DNA of 64,000 nucleotides, from the NCBI RefSeq assembly GCF_002205795.1, contig NZ_NIUY01000002.1:248001-312000 (forward strand), written 5' to 3'. The notes below the pieces were generated by a model, which was not told the origin of the DNA, did no database searches, and saw only the letters and a list, made by a program, of their open reading frames with translations. Positions 1-9,070 of the stretch are shown here, in pieces. The DNA is from Chryseobacterium sp. VAUSW3. Lineage in GTDB: Bacteria > Bacteroidota > Bacteroidia > Flavobacteriales > Weeksellaceae. Numbering within the stretch: the stretch's first letter is position 1; the number at the start of each line of letters is the position of its first letter. The translations under genes and the position numbers were made by a program.

Positions 1-44
1 AAGTACAAATTACTGCAGACAGTACAAAAACAGCTGTAAAATAG
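1..44 (+). CDS. 3' end of an unidentified gene (partial)
   Basis: Frame 3 reads VQITADSTKTAVK and stops at TAG (42-44); it looks more like a natural protein end than the other two frames. A strong intrinsic terminator follows 28 bp later, which fits a gene ending here. Too little is present to name a family, and the frame choice itself is uncertain. Confidence 0.35.
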   Translation, partial: VQITADSTKTAVK

Positions 45-71
45 TACACCGTATTATATAAAAAGAAGAAG

Positions 72-100
72 ATGTCTTGCTTATGCAGGACATTTTTTTT
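72..100 (+). terminator. Intrinsic terminator of the gene left of the window
   Basis: Arms 72-80 (ATGTCTTGC) and 85-93 (GCAGGACAT) form a 9-bp stem with a TTAT loop, followed by a T-run. It separates the upstream gene from the dipeptidase gene and argues against a dipeptidase start at 72. Confidence 0.85.
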
Positions 101-143
101 ATTTTTACAAGATTCGATTTTTAATAATTTAAGTAAAAATAAA

Positions 144-1526
144 ATGCAAGAAACCCTAAATTACATCAACGAAAATAAACAGAGGTATGTTGATGAACTC
201 TTTGAACTGCTGAAGATTGCATCGATTTCTGCAGATCCTGCATACAAAGACGAAGTGCTGAAATGCGCTGATGAAGTTGCCAAACACCTGAAAAATGCAG
301 GTGCAGATCATGTGGAAGTTTGTCCAACCGAAGGTTATCCTATTGTTTATGGAGAAAAAATCTTAGATAAAAATTTACCAACTGTTCTTGTGTACGGTCA
401 CTACGATGTGCAGCCGCCAGATCCGCTGGAATTATGGACAAAACCTCCATTTGAACCTTATATCGAAAAAACGGCACTCCATCCGGAAGGCGCTATTTTT
501 GCCAGAGGGGCAGCGGATGATAAAGGCCAGTTTTTCATGCATGTAAAGGCGTTTGAAGCCATGATGAAAACCAATACTTTGCCATGTAACGTGAAATTTA
601 TATTAGAAGGTGAAGAAGAAGTAGGCTCTAAAAGTCTGGAAGGTTTCGTGAAACAAAACACCGAGAAACTTGCCTGCGACACGATTTTGATTTCCGATAC
701 GCATATTTATTCGAACGAACAGCCTACAGTAACTACCGGTTTGCGCGGTTTGAGTTATGTTGAAGTGGAAGTGGAAGGACCAAACAGAGATCTCCATTCC
801 GGACTTTATGGCGGTGCGGTTCCAAATCCAATTCATGTGCTTTCCCGAATGATCGCCAATTTAATTGACGAAAACGGACACATTACCATCGACGGATTTT
901 ACGATAACGTGGATGTGGTTTCCCAGGAAGAAAGAGCAGAAATGAACAAGCTGAAAGATGATCCCGAAGGTTTCAAAAAATCAATCGGATTGAACGGAGT
1001 AGAAGGGGAAACAGGTTATACGACTTTAGAAAGAACTTCGATCCGCCCAACTTTAGACTGTAACGGAATTTGGGGTGGCTACACCGGCGAAGGTGCGAAA
1101 ACAGTAATTCCGAGCAAAGCTTTTGCGAAAATTTCCATGCGTTTGGTTCCTTACCAGACTCCGGATGAAATCACGGAAAAATTCACCAAATATTTTGAAA
1201 AAATTGCTCCTGCCAACGTAAAAGTAAAAGTTAATCCACATCACGGCGGAATGCCATACGTTTTACCAAGCGATACCAAAGAATTTGTGGCAGCGAAAAA
1301 AGCGATGGAAACGGCTTTCGGTAAAGAAGTTTTACCGTACAGAAGTGGCGGAAGTATCCCCATTACAGCGATGTTTGAGCAGGTTTTGGGAGCTAAATCT
1401 GTTTTGATGGGATTCGGTTTAGATTCCGATGCTATTCACTCGCCGAATGAGCATTATGGATTATTTAATTTCTATAAAGGAATCGAAAGTATTCCGCTTT
1501 TCTTTGAAAATTACGCGAAAGCATAA
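144..1526 (+). CDS. M20 family dipeptidase/metallopeptidase
   Basis: A 460-residue zinc-dependent peptidase of the M20 (CNDP/ArgE/DapE) clan, expected to cleave dipeptides in the cytoplasm; no signal peptide is seen. Visible metal-site motifs are GHYDVQP (His86, Asp88), GAADDKG (Asp125/126), EGEEEVGS with the catalytic and metal Glu pair around 157-159, SDTHIY near 205, and a C-terminal IHSPNEHYG that carries the last His ligand. The central lid/dimerisation domain (about 210-330) is present, so the protein looks complete. An in-frame ATG at 72 lies inside a terminator hairpin, so 144 was chosen as the start. It stands alone between two terminators. The substrate cannot be told from sequence. 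Confidence 0.92.
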   Translation: MQETLNYINENKQRYVDELFELLKIASISADPAYKDEVLKCADEVAKHLKNAGADHVEVCPTEGYPIVYGEKILDKNLPTVLVYGHYDVQPPDPLELWTKPPFEPYIEKTALHPEGAIFARGAADDKGQFFMHVKAFEAMMKTNTLPCNVKFILEGEEEVGSKSLEGFVKQNTEKLACDTILISDTHIYSNEQPTVTTGLRGLSYVEVEVEGPNRDLHSGLYGGAVPNPIHVLSRMIANLIDENGHITIDGFYDNVDVVSQEERAEMNKLKDDPEGFKKSIGLNGVEGETGYTTLERTSIRPTLDCNGIWGGYTGEGAKTVIPSKAFAKISMRLVPYQTPDEITEKFTKYFEKIAPANVKVKVNPHHGGMPYVLPSDTKEFVAAKKAMETAFGKEVLPYRSGGSIPITAMFEQVLGAKSVLMGFGLDSDAIHSPNEHYGLFNFYKGIESIPLFFENYAKA

Positions 1527-1532
1527 CATTAT

Positions 1533-1558
1533 AATGCCTCATTCTGAGGCATTTTTTT
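1533..1558 (+). terminator. Intrinsic terminator after the dipeptidase
   Basis: AATGCCTC (1533-1540), loop ATTCT, GAGGCATT (1546-1553), then T-run. Confidence 0.9.
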
Positions 1559-1580
1559 AACAATTAAAAATCAGAAAAAG

Positions 1581-2285
1581 ATGAAAGATAAAGTAGCTTA
1601 TATCACCGGCGGAACCAAAGGAATTGGTTTCGGAATTGCCCAGGTTTTACTGAAACACGGAATTAAAGTCGCGGTTTCCGGCAGAAAACAGGAAGACGCG
1701 GAAGAAGCAGCCAGAATTTTATCGGAAGATGATACAAGAGTTTTCGGAATTGCCTCTGACGTTAAAAATTTTGAGGACGAAAAAGCTGCAGTTTCAGAAA
1801 TTGCTAAAAAATTCGGCAGATTAGATTATGTGATCGCAAATGCAGGTCTCGGAATTTTCAAACCTGTTGACGAACTTTCGTTAGAGGAATGGAATGATAT
1901 GATCGATACTAACCTTAGTGGTGTTTTTCATACGCTGAAAGCCTCGGTGGATGAACTCAAAAAATCTGAGGGTTATTTCATCAGTATTTCAAGCTTGGCC
2001 GGAGCCAATTTCTTTGAAAATGGTAGCGGATACAACGCTTCTAAATTCGGAGTTGTAGGCTTCACGCAGGCTGCAATGATCGATTTGCGTAAATACAACA
2101 TCAAGGTTTCAACCATTATGCCTGGTTCGGTTTCCACTTATTTTAATGGTAATGACCCTTCTGATAAAGATGCATGGAAAATTCAACCTGAAGATCTGGG
2201 CGAACTGGTTGTTGATATTTTCAAAATGAATCCACGTGCTTTGCCAAGTAAGATCGAGATCAGACCTTCCAAACCAAACAGTTAA
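1581..2285 (+). CDS. Short-chain dehydrogenase/reductase
   Basis: A 234-residue classical SDR that should act as an NAD(P)-dependent alcohol dehydrogenase or ketoreductase in the cytosol. The Rossmann motif TGGTKGIG is at residues 9-16, the NAG motif at 87-89, and the catalytic set is Ser138, Tyr151 and Lys155 in YNASK. SGRK after beta-2 (33-36) carries an Arg-Lys that usually favours NADPH. The C-terminus is short for the family, with the substrate loop around PGSVSTYF (181-188). It follows the dipeptidase terminator and is probably its own unit. The substrate is unknown. Confidence 0.9.
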   Translation: MKDKVAYITGGTKGIGFGIAQVLLKHGIKVAVSGRKQEDAEEAARILSEDDTRVFGIASDVKNFEDEKAAVSEIAKKFGRLDYVIANAGLGIFKPVDELSLEEWNDMIDTNLSGVFHTLKASVDELKKSEGYFISISSLAGANFFENGSGYNASKFGVVGFTQAAMIDLRKYNIKVSTIMPGSVSTYFNGNDPSDKDAWKIQPEDLGELVVDIFKMNPRALPSKIEIRPSKPNS

Positions 2286-2419
2286 TTATGTATAAAATAT
2301 CAAATTTTTGCTAAATGCTATGCATGCATAATATATTATTTTTATCTTAGCGAAAATTACAACCGTATATTTATTAAAAAACTTAGGCTTAAAAACCAAA
2401 AATCAAAAATAATAAACAC

Positions 2420-3166
2420 ATGAAAATATTAGTTTGTATCAGTAGTGTTCCCGATACTACTTCAAAAATTAATTTTACAGCAGATAAATCTGCGTTCGAC
2501 AAAAACGGAATCCAGTGGGTAATTAATCCTCTGGACGAATTCTCTTTAACAAAAGCAGTTAAGCTACAGGAATCTCAGGGAGCTACGGTGACAGTTGTGA
2601 ATGTAGGAGACGCTTTAACAGAGGCTGTTATCAGAAAAGCACTGGCTATTGGAGCAAATGATGCCATCCGAGTAAATACAGAAGCTAAAGACAGTTTTTC
2701 TGTAGCGACAGAGATTGCGAATATTGCTAAAAATGGCGGCTACGATTTAATCCTTTGCGGTAAAGAATCCATTGATTATAACGGTGGTGCGGTACCGGGA
2801 ATGGTAGCTCAGTTACTCGATCAGCCTTTCGTAAATGCATGTGTAGGTCTTGAAGTAAACGGTTCTGAAGTAAATGCAGTAAGAGAAATTGAAGGTGGAA
2901 AAGAAACCATTTCGGTGAAATTACCCGCAGTAATCGCAGGACAGAAAGGAATGGTAGACGAAAAAGATTTAATCATCCCGAACATGAGAGGAATTATGTC
3001 GGCAAGAACAAAACCATTGCATATTCAGGAGCCGGTAGGTTCGGAAGTTAAAGTGGAAGGTGTCTCTTACGATGCGGTACCTGCAAGAGCAGCGGTGAAG
3101 ATGGTTGCTGCCGATAATATCGGTGAGTTGGTAAGACTTCTTCACGAAGAGGCAAAAGTGATTTAA
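2420..3166 (+). CDS. etfB: Electron transfer flavoprotein subunit beta
   Basis: The 248-residue beta subunit of ETF, the soluble FAD/AMP heterodimer that takes electrons from acyl-CoA dehydrogenases and passes them to ETF:quinone oxidoreductase. The N-terminus (KILVCISSVPDT), the conserved LCGKESIDYNGG segment near 110-122 and the C-terminal tail that wraps around the alpha subunit fit the family, and the length is typical. etfA follows after 29 bp, so the two form an operon. The 134-bp upstream gap carries a TATCTTAG element at about 2345 that resembles the flavobacterial -7 box. Confidence 0.96.
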   Translation: MKILVCISSVPDTTSKINFTADKSAFDKNGIQWVINPLDEFSLTKAVKLQESQGATVTVVNVGDALTEAVIRKALAIGANDAIRVNTEAKDSFSVATEIANIAKNGGYDLILCGKESIDYNGGAVPGMVAQLLDQPFVNACVGLEVNGSEVNAVREIEGGKETISVKLPAVIAGQKGMVDEKDLIIPNMRGIMSARTKPLHIQEPVGSEVKVEGVSYDAVPARAAVKMVAADNIGELVRLLHEEAKVI

Positions 3167-3195
3167 TCTAAGTTCAACATTTAAAATTCAAAAAA

Positions 3196-4143
3196 ATGGC
3201 AGTATTCGTATACGCAGAAAATATAAACGGAATTTACAAGAAAGCTGCTTTCGAGGCGGTTTCGTATGCAAAAACAGTAGCTGGTCAGCTTGGTGAAACA
3301 GTGACTGCAATTTCCGTGAACCCTACAGATTCATCAGACCTTTTGTATAAATATGGTGCAGATAAAGTCATCAATATCAAGGATGAAGGGTTGAAAAACT
3401 TCAGTGCAAAAGCTTACGCAAAAGCAGTAAGTGAAGTTGCTGACGGAAATATCATTGTGTTTCCTCACACGACCGACGCTTCTTCTGTTGCACCCATGTT
3501 GGCGATTATGAAGAATTATTCTTTAATTACCAATGTTTTAGAAGCTCCGGAAAGCGTTACGCCTTTCCAGGTAAAGAGAAGAGCATTTTCAGGAAAAGGA
3601 TTTATGCATGCTAAAGCTGATGCGTCGGGCGTTATTGTAACCGTTTCACAGAATGCTTTTGGTGTGAAAGAAAATCCTGCTTCAGGAACTGAGGAAGTAA
3701 AAAATCTGACCATCGAAAATGAAGATACCAAAGTACTTTCTCACGAACAAAGTTCAGGAAAACTTGATCTTAAAGAAGCTGAAGTAGTAGTTTCTGCCGG
3801 ACGTGGAATGAAAGGACCGGAAAACTGGGGAATGATTGAAGACCTTGCAGCGACTTTAGGTGCAGCAACTGCATGTTCGAAACCTGTTTCAGATATCGGT
3901 TGGAGACCGCATTCTGAACACGTTGGGCAAACCGGAAAAGCAATTGCTCCGAATCTTTACATCGCAGTAGGTATTTCGGGTGCAATTCAGCATTTGGCGG
4001 GAGTTAACTCTTCTAAAACCATTGTTGTAATCAACAGCGATCCCGAAGCGCCGTTCTTCAAGTCAGCAGATTACGGAATTGTTGGCGATGCGTTCCAGAT
4101 TATTCCGGAACTTACTCAGAAAATCAAAGCATTGAAAGGTTAA
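3196..4143 (+). CDS. etfA: Electron transfer flavoprotein subunit alpha
   Basis: The 315-residue FAD-binding alpha subunit of ETF. The C-terminal FAD domain holds the family signature PNLYIAVGISGAIQH (about 258-272), preceded by the GWRPHSEHVGQTGK loop that contacts the flavin. The N-terminal adenine-nucleotide-like domain spans about 1-190. It is the last gene of etfBA and is closed by a strong terminator. Known role: electron carrier from fatty-acid and amino-acid oxidation to the menaquinone pool. Confidence 0.96.
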   Translation: MAVFVYAENINGIYKKAAFEAVSYAKTVAGQLGETVTAISVNPTDSSDLLYKYGADKVINIKDEGLKNFSAKAYAKAVSEVADGNIIVFPHTTDASSVAPMLAIMKNYSLITNVLEAPESVTPFQVKRRAFSGKGFMHAKADASGVIVTVSQNAFGVKENPASGTEEVKNLTIENEDTKVLSHEQSSGKLDLKEAEVVVSAGRGMKGPENWGMIEDLAATLGAATACSKPVSDIGWRPHSEHVGQTGKAIAPNLYIAVGISGAIQHLAGVNSSKTIVVINSDPEAPFFKSADYGIVGDAFQIIPELTQKIKALKG

Positions 4144-4169
4144 TTTAAGCCTCAATAGTTGTTACTGAA

Positions 4170-4198
4170 AACGCTGAAATTTTTTCAGCGTTTTTTTT
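4170..4198 (+). terminator. Intrinsic terminator after etfA
   Basis: AACGCTGAAA (4170-4179) pairs with TTTCAGCGTT (4183-4192), followed by a T-run to 4198. Confidence 0.92.
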
Positions 4199-4302
4199 GT
4201 GTTCATGTAAGTATTTTCTTAAAGATTATTTTTTAACATATTCCTCATCAAAAAATAAGTAAATTTACTTTCAAAAGAGATTTCAGGTTAACAATTATCA
4301 GG

Positions 4303-5673
4303 ATGGAAGTGTTTGTTTGGAACATGGCCATATCTTTCCAGCTGCTTTTCATTATTGTCAGTGGAGTGATCTTTTTGTACCTGCGCGACAAGAGTTTCAA
4401 GTATTACGGACTTTATAATATTTTTCTGATTATTTATGTGCTGAGCCGTTCCGATACAGTCTACTACGGATTTGAAGACCTCTTAAAACCAATTTTCGGC
4501 AGCGAGGACGCTGAGATGATTACGACCATTCTTAACTTCCTTGTTCCAATCATTTTTTACACCTTTTATTCAATCTTTGCATTTTATTTCCTGGATTTTG
4601 ATAAGAATGCCAAGAAATATTTTAAACGTACAAAGTGGGTTGTTAACTTTATGGCTTATCTGTTCGTCGGATTCGCTGCATTGTGTATGGCGATGCGGAA
4701 TGCCGATTTGTTTGTTACGCTTTACCTTTATATTTATGTACCGGTAATGCTTGTAATTTTTGTCCTCACACTTATGCAGGCGATACAGCGCTCCGGTGAA
4801 CACAAATTCTTTTTTCTAATTGGTGTTGTGGTATTTGTTTTCTGTGCATTAGTTGCTTTGGCTGGAAGTTTTATTCCGTCGCTCGGTATGGAAAATCCAA
4901 TCACATTTTTCTTCATCGGAAATATTATTGAAACTATTTTTTTCAGCCTTGGTTTGGCCCACAAAGTAAAACTGATAAATGAAGAAAGAAACCGCATTAA
5001 TGTTAGCGTAACAAAACACCGGCATCAGCAGCAAATCAGCAAACTCCAGGGACTGTTGGAAGGTGAGGAGAAAGAACGTAAAAGAATTGCAGAAGAGCTG
5101 CACGATGGCATTGCAGGAGATTTATCTGCCATAAAATATAACCTGGCCTATCTGAAACTCAAGAACAAAAACCCCGAAAATGAAGAGGTCCTTCGGGATG
5201 TAACACAGATCATCGATAAATCCTGTATCCAGATCAGGGAAATTTCGCATAACCTTTCGCCATCTTCTATTACCAATTTTGGCTTGATTACCGCCCTGCA
5301 GAATTTCTGTATGAAAATTGAAAATATTTACGGAATTCCAATCAGATTTACTTCTACGGGGGAACGTATTGAACTTGATAAAGTCATCGAAACTCACATT
5401 TACAGAATTGTGCAGGAATTGGTAAACAATATCATCAAACATGCAGAAGCCAAAACTGCTGAAGTAATGATTACGCACCGGCATCCTCATATTACAGTAT
5501 CAGTGAAAGATAACGGCAAAGGCTTTGAAATGAAGAAAAATAACAAAGGAATAGGATTTGGAAATATCGATTCGCGTATTCGTTTTATGAATGCTAAATT
5601 CAGTAAAACAGAGAGCAAAACCGGCAGTTCGTTCCTCATCGAAATCAATATTGATAATCTGCCCCAAACCTGA
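4303..5673 (+). CDS. Membrane sensor histidine kinase (HisKA_3/NarX type), orphan
   Basis: A 456-residue sensor kinase. Residues 1-225 form about seven hydrophobic segments with no large periplasmic domain, like a 7TM-type sensor. A coiled stretch (230-255) leads to the HisKA_3 box RIAEELHDGIAGDLSA, with phosphoacceptor His267. The HATPase domain shows the N box (VQELVNNIIKHAEA), G1 (DNGKGFEM) and a G2-like GIGFGNIDSRI. Such kinases normally pair with a NarL/LuxR-type regulator, but the next gene is a nuclease and none lies in the window, so the partner is elsewhere. The ligand is unknown. Confidence 0.9.
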   Translation: MEVFVWNMAISFQLLFIIVSGVIFLYLRDKSFKYYGLYNIFLIIYVLSRSDTVYYGFEDLLKPIFGSEDAEMITTILNFLVPIIFYTFYSIFAFYFLDFDKNAKKYFKRTKWVVNFMAYLFVGFAALCMAMRNADLFVTLYLYIYVPVMLVIFVLTLMQAIQRSGEHKFFFLIGVVVFVFCALVALAGSFIPSLGMENPITFFFIGNIIETIFFSLGLAHKVKLINEERNRINVSVTKHRHQQQISKLQGLLEGEEKERKRIAEELHDGIAGDLSAIKYNLAYLKLKNKNPENEEVLRDVTQIIDKSCIQIREISHNLSPSSITNFGLITALQNFCMKIENIYGIPIRFTSTGERIELDKVIETHIYRIVQELVNNIIKHAEAKTAEVMITHRHPHITVSVKDNGKGFEMKKNNKGIGFGNIDSRIRFMNAKFSKTESKTGSSFLIEINIDNLPQT

Positions 5674-5744
5674 TGAAAAATGCTGTTTTTAATCAAGTAT
5701 TTCAATAAATATTTTTAAACTAATTTCAAATCTAAAAATTCAAT

Positions 5745-5752
5745 TATATTTG
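5745..5752 (+). promoter_or_regulatory. Candidate -7 promoter element of the bifunctional nuclease gene
   Basis: TATATTTG is an exact TAnnTTTG match ending only 5 bp before the ATG at 5758. Transcription would start at or next to the start codon, giving a leaderless or nearly leaderless mRNA. A good TTTG -33 box is not obvious. Confidence 0.6.
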
Positions 5753-5757
5753 TAGCT

Positions 5758-6354
5758 ATGGATTACAAAAGATTAATCATACGCGGGATTTCTTACAGCC
5801 AAACACAGTCCGGTGCTTATGCACTCCTTTTGGAGCATGAGGAAACCAAAGTGAAACTGCCTGTAGTGATAGGAAATTTTGAGGCCCAGTCTATTTCTTT
5901 GGGATTAGAGAAAGATATTCATCCGCCGCGCCCGTTAACTCACGATTTGTTTGCCAAATTTGTGTCGATTACCAATTATGAGCTGGTTTCTGTTGTTATT
6001 TACCAAATTATCGATGGGGTATTTTTTTCAAATCTGAATTTTAAGAACAAAACTAATAACGAAGAGCTGATAATGGATGCACGAACTTCGGATGCAGTCG
6101 CGATGGCTGTACGTTTCGATGCACCGATTTATACGACTCCTCAGGTACTGAGCGAGGCGGGAATCCTTCTGGAACTTGAAGAGCCTGCACCTCAGGACAG
6201 CGATTCAGAACAAATATCTGCAGAAGGAGATTTGGCTTCCCTCACTTTACAGGATCTTCAGAAACTTCTGGAAGAAGCGGTGAAAGATGAAGACTTTGAT
6301 GCTGCGATGGAGCTTCAGCAGGAAATAAAAAAGAGAAATAAGAAGATTGAATAA
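5758..6354 (+). CDS. Bifunctional nuclease (DUF151) with C-terminal UVR motif
   Basis: A 198-residue protein. Residues about 1-135 match the BFN/DUF151 nuclease fold (IRGISYSQTQSGAYALLL, GNFEAQSISLGLE, DARTSDAVAMAVR). A linker leads to a helical UvrB/UvrC-type motif at 160-196 (QKLLEEAVKDEDFDAAMELQ), a module used for protein contacts in repair and stress factors. BFN proteins are reported to cut RNA and DNA; the role here is not known. nupG follows after 16 bp, so they may be co-transcribed. Confidence 0.88.
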   Translation: MDYKRLIIRGISYSQTQSGAYALLLEHEETKVKLPVVIGNFEAQSISLGLEKDIHPPRPLTHDLFAKFVSITNYELVSVVIYQIIDGVFFSNLNFKNKTNNEELIMDARTSDAVAMAVRFDAPIYTTPQVLSEAGILLELEEPAPQDSDSEQISAEGDLASLTLQDLQKLLEEAVKDEDFDAAMELQQEIKKRNKKIE

Positions 6355-6370
6355 TATTGATAATTAAACT

Positions 6371-7693
6371 ATGAATTTAAAATTACGACTTACCATTGTT
6401 AGCTTTCTGCAGTTTTTTGTGTGGGGAGCGTGGCTTACAACCTTAGGAACTTATGGTTTTGCATATAAACAATGGAGTGGGGCTGAGTTTGGTGCCGTTT
6501 TTTCAACTTTAGGAATAGCTTCCATTTTTATGCCTGCATTAATGGGAATTGTTGCAGACAAATGGATTAATGCTGAAAAACTTTACGGAGCTCTCCACAT
6601 TTTGTATGGTGTCACACTTTTTCTTTTGGCTAAAACAGATGATCCTACAACATTTTTTTGGATTTTATTAATAGGAATGTGTTTTTATATGCCAACACTT
6701 TCACTCTCGAACTCGATTTCTTATAAGCTTTTAAAAGACAGTCATTATGACGTGGTAAAAGTGTTTCCGCCTATTCGGGTTTGGGGTACAATAGGCTTTA
6801 TCGCCGCCATGTGGACTACCAATATTTTTAGTGATGAACAATCATTTTCTGATTTTGGAATCAGCGTAGGTAATTCACTTGCCAATATTTTTGGAAACTC
6901 GCTGAATGCAAACCAATTTTATCTTGCGGGAATTTTTGCCATCATATTAGGAATCTTTGCTTTCTTTTTACCTAAATGTCCGCCGCCAAGATTGATAAGT
7001 CAAAATGCTACAATTACCCAGAAGCTTGGTCTGGACGCGTTCAGTCTTTTTAAGCAGAGAAAAATGGCGCTCTTCTTTATTTTTTCAATGTTCTTGGGTG
7101 CAGCGCTTCAGCTGACGAATATGTACGGAGACACCTACCTGAAAGATTTCGGTAGTGTGGAAGCATTTAAAGATTCTGCAGTGGTGCAGTATTCTACTAT
7201 GATAATTTCGATTTCGCAGATTTCAGAAACCTTATTTATCCTTGCAATTCCATTCTTCCTTTATAAATTTGGAATTAAGAAAGTAATGCTGATCTCGATG
7301 TTTGCATGGGTTCTTCGTTTTGGATTTTTCTCAGCGGGAGCTCCGGAAGGGTTCGGTTTGTTGTTGATTATTCTGTCCAATATTATCTATGGGATGGCAT
7401 TTGATTTCTTTAATATTTCAGGCTCTTTATTTGTTGAGAGTACTACCGACAGTAAGATACGTTCCTCTGCTCAAGGTCTGTTTATGATGATGACCAATGG
7501 TTTCGGAGCAATCCTTGGAAGTGCTGTGAGTGGTTGGGCTATTTCAAGCTTCTTTACTACTCAAGATGGTGGAAAAGCGTGGCACGAAATCTGGCTTGTT
7601 TTTGCCATCTACGCTTTTGTCGTTGCGATATTATTTGCAATATTGTTCAAACACAAACATAATCCGGAAGTTTTAGCCGACGTAAAACATTAA
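6371..7693 (+). CDS. Nucleoside permease (NupG-like MFS)
   Basis: A 440-residue MFS transporter of the nucleoside:proton symporter type, predicted to import nucleosides across the inner membrane. The N-terminal signature LQFFVWGAWLTTLGTYGF is typical of NupG/XapB relatives, and 12 hydrophobic segments can be traced with a central loop around 205-225. The length is right for the family. It follows the nuclease gene after 16 bp and ends at a terminator. Pairing with a nuclease hints at nucleic-acid salvage, but this is only context. Confidence 0.88.
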   Translation: MNLKLRLTIVSFLQFFVWGAWLTTLGTYGFAYKQWSGAEFGAVFSTLGIASIFMPALMGIVADKWINAEKLYGALHILYGVTLFLLAKTDDPTTFFWILLIGMCFYMPTLSLSNSISYKLLKDSHYDVVKVFPPIRVWGTIGFIAAMWTTNIFSDEQSFSDFGISVGNSLANIFGNSLNANQFYLAGIFAIILGIFAFFLPKCPPPRLISQNATITQKLGLDAFSLFKQRKMALFFIFSMFLGAALQLTNMYGDTYLKDFGSVEAFKDSAVVQYSTMIISISQISETLFILAIPFFLYKFGIKKVMLISMFAWVLRFGFFSAGAPEGFGLLLIILSNIIYGMAFDFFNISGSLFVESTTDSKIRSSAQGLFMMMTNGFGAILGSAVSGWAISSFFTTQDGGKAWHEIWLVFAIYAFVVAILFAILFKHKHNPEVLADVKH

Positions 7694-7714
7694 AATTTCG
7701 CCTTGAATAAAGCA

Positions 7715-7746
7715 AAACACACTTTTTTTAAAGTGTGTTTTTTTTT
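7715..7746 (+). terminator. Intrinsic terminator after the nucleoside permease
   Basis: AAACACACTT (approximately 7715-7724) pairs with AAGTGTGTTT (7731-7740), followed by a T-run. Confidence 0.9.
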
Positions 7747-7780
7747 GTAATTTGCCGTATTAAAATTTTAAAAATCACAC

Positions 7781-8959
7781 ATGCAAGAAGTATTCATTGT
7801 ATCGGCAGTTCGTACGCCAATGGGCAGTTTTCTGGGCAGTTTATCCACAGTTCCTGCAACAAAATTAGGGTCAGCAGCAATTAAAGGAGCGTTAGAAAAA
7901 ATTAATCTTGATCCGAAAATGGTTCAGGAAGTATATATGGGGAATGTTCTTCAGGCAGGCGAAGGACAGGCGCCGGCACGCCAGGCAGCTTTGGGAGCAG
8001 GTTTGTCTAATGAAACGCCTTCTACAACAATCAATAAAGTTTGTGCTTCCGGGATGAAAGCGGTAATGATGGGTGCACAGTCTATTAAAGCGGGCGACCA
8101 GGATATCATCGTGGCTGGTGGAATGGAAAATATGTCTTCAGTCCCACATTATTTTAACGCACGTAATTCAACCAAATTAGGAGATGTTAAAATGCAGGAC
8201 GGTTTGGTTTTCGATGGTTTGACAGATGTTTACAACAAGGTTCACATGGGTGTTTGTGCAGAAAAATGTGCAGCAGAATACGAAATAACAAGAGAAGACC
8301 AGGATAACTTCGCGGTTGAATCATACAAGCGTTCGGCAAAAGCGTGGAGCGAAGGTAAATTTAATGATGAAGTAGTTCCGGTTGAAATTCCGCAGAGAAA
8401 AGGGGAGCCGATTATTTTTTCAGAAGATGAGGAGTACAAATCAGTAAACTTCGACAGAATCGATACTTTACCAACAGTGTTCCAAAAAGAAAATGGAACC
8501 GTAACTGCGGCAAACGCTTCAACATTAAACGACGGTGCTTCGGCTTTGGTTTTAATGTCCAAACAAAAAATGGAGGAATTAGGTTTAAAACCTTTGGCGA
8601 AAATCGTTTCTTATGCTGACGCAGCTCATGAACCGGAATGGTTTACCACCGCTCCGTCTAAAGCTTTACCAATTGCGCTTAAAAAAGCAGGTCTTGAAAT
8701 TTCAGATATTGATTTCTTTGAATTTAATGAGGCTTTTTCGGTTGTAGGCTTGGCAAACAATAAAATTTTGGGACTGGATGCTGAGAAAGTAAATGTAAAC
8801 GGAGGTGCGGTTTCCCTGGGTCATCCGCTCGGAAGTTCAGGATCGAGAATTATTGTTACTCTAATCAACGTTCTTAAACAAAACAACGGAAGATATGGTG
8901 CCGCGGCAATATGCAACGGTGGCGGAGGTGCAAGTGCGATGGTGATCGAGAATCTATAA
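7781..8959 (+). CDS. Acetyl-CoA C-acetyltransferase (thiolase)
   Basis: A 392-residue thiolase that condenses two acetyl-CoA to acetoacetyl-CoA or runs in reverse. The nucleophile Cys88 sits in NKVCASGMK, the GHPLGSSG His is near 349, and the second catalytic Cys lies in the C-terminal CNGGGGAS. Length and motifs fit the biosynthetic/degradative acetyl-CoA acetyltransferase group. It is a single-gene unit between two terminators. It may feed the mevalonate pathway (mevalonate kinase lies 3 kb downstream) or serve ketogenic amino-acid breakdown; sequence cannot separate these. Confidence 0.94.
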   Translation: MQEVFIVSAVRTPMGSFLGSLSTVPATKLGSAAIKGALEKINLDPKMVQEVYMGNVLQAGEGQAPARQAALGAGLSNETPSTTINKVCASGMKAVMMGAQSIKAGDQDIIVAGGMENMSSVPHYFNARNSTKLGDVKMQDGLVFDGLTDVYNKVHMGVCAEKCAAEYEITREDQDNFAVESYKRSAKAWSEGKFNDEVVPVEIPQRKGEPIIFSEDEEYKSVNFDRIDTLPTVFQKENGTVTAANASTLNDGASALVLMSKQKMEELGLKPLAKIVSYADAAHEPEWFTTAPSKALPIALKKAGLEISDIDFFEFNEAFSVVGLANNKILGLDAEKVNVNGGAVSLGHPLGSSGSRIIVTLINVLKQNNGRYGAAAICNGGGGASAMVIENL

Positions 8960-8992
8960 ACTGTACTCTGCACATTCGCTTTAATAATGAAG

Positions 8993-9041
8993 CCATTAAG
9001 AATTATTAATGAATTTTTTCATCAGATTCTTAATGGTTTTT
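8993..9041 (+). terminator. Intrinsic terminator after the thiolase
   Basis: CCATTAAGAAT (8993-9003) pairs perfectly with ATTCTTAATGG (9026-9036), followed by TTTTT. The 22-nt loop is longer than usual. Confidence 0.75.
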
Positions 9042-9042
9042 C

Positions 9043-9050
9043 TATTTTTG
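9043..9050 (+). promoter_or_regulatory. Candidate -7 element of the UMF1-type transporter gene
   Basis: TATTTTTG matches TAnnTTTG and lies 20 bp upstream of the ATG at 9071, directly after the thiolase terminator. Confidence 0.5.
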
Positions 9051-9070
9051 TTCATTAATAAACTATTCCA

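Noticed and set aside
72..143. Upstream start of the dipeptidase at 72
   Set aside because: It begins inside a terminator hairpin with T-run; the family-like protein starts at 144.
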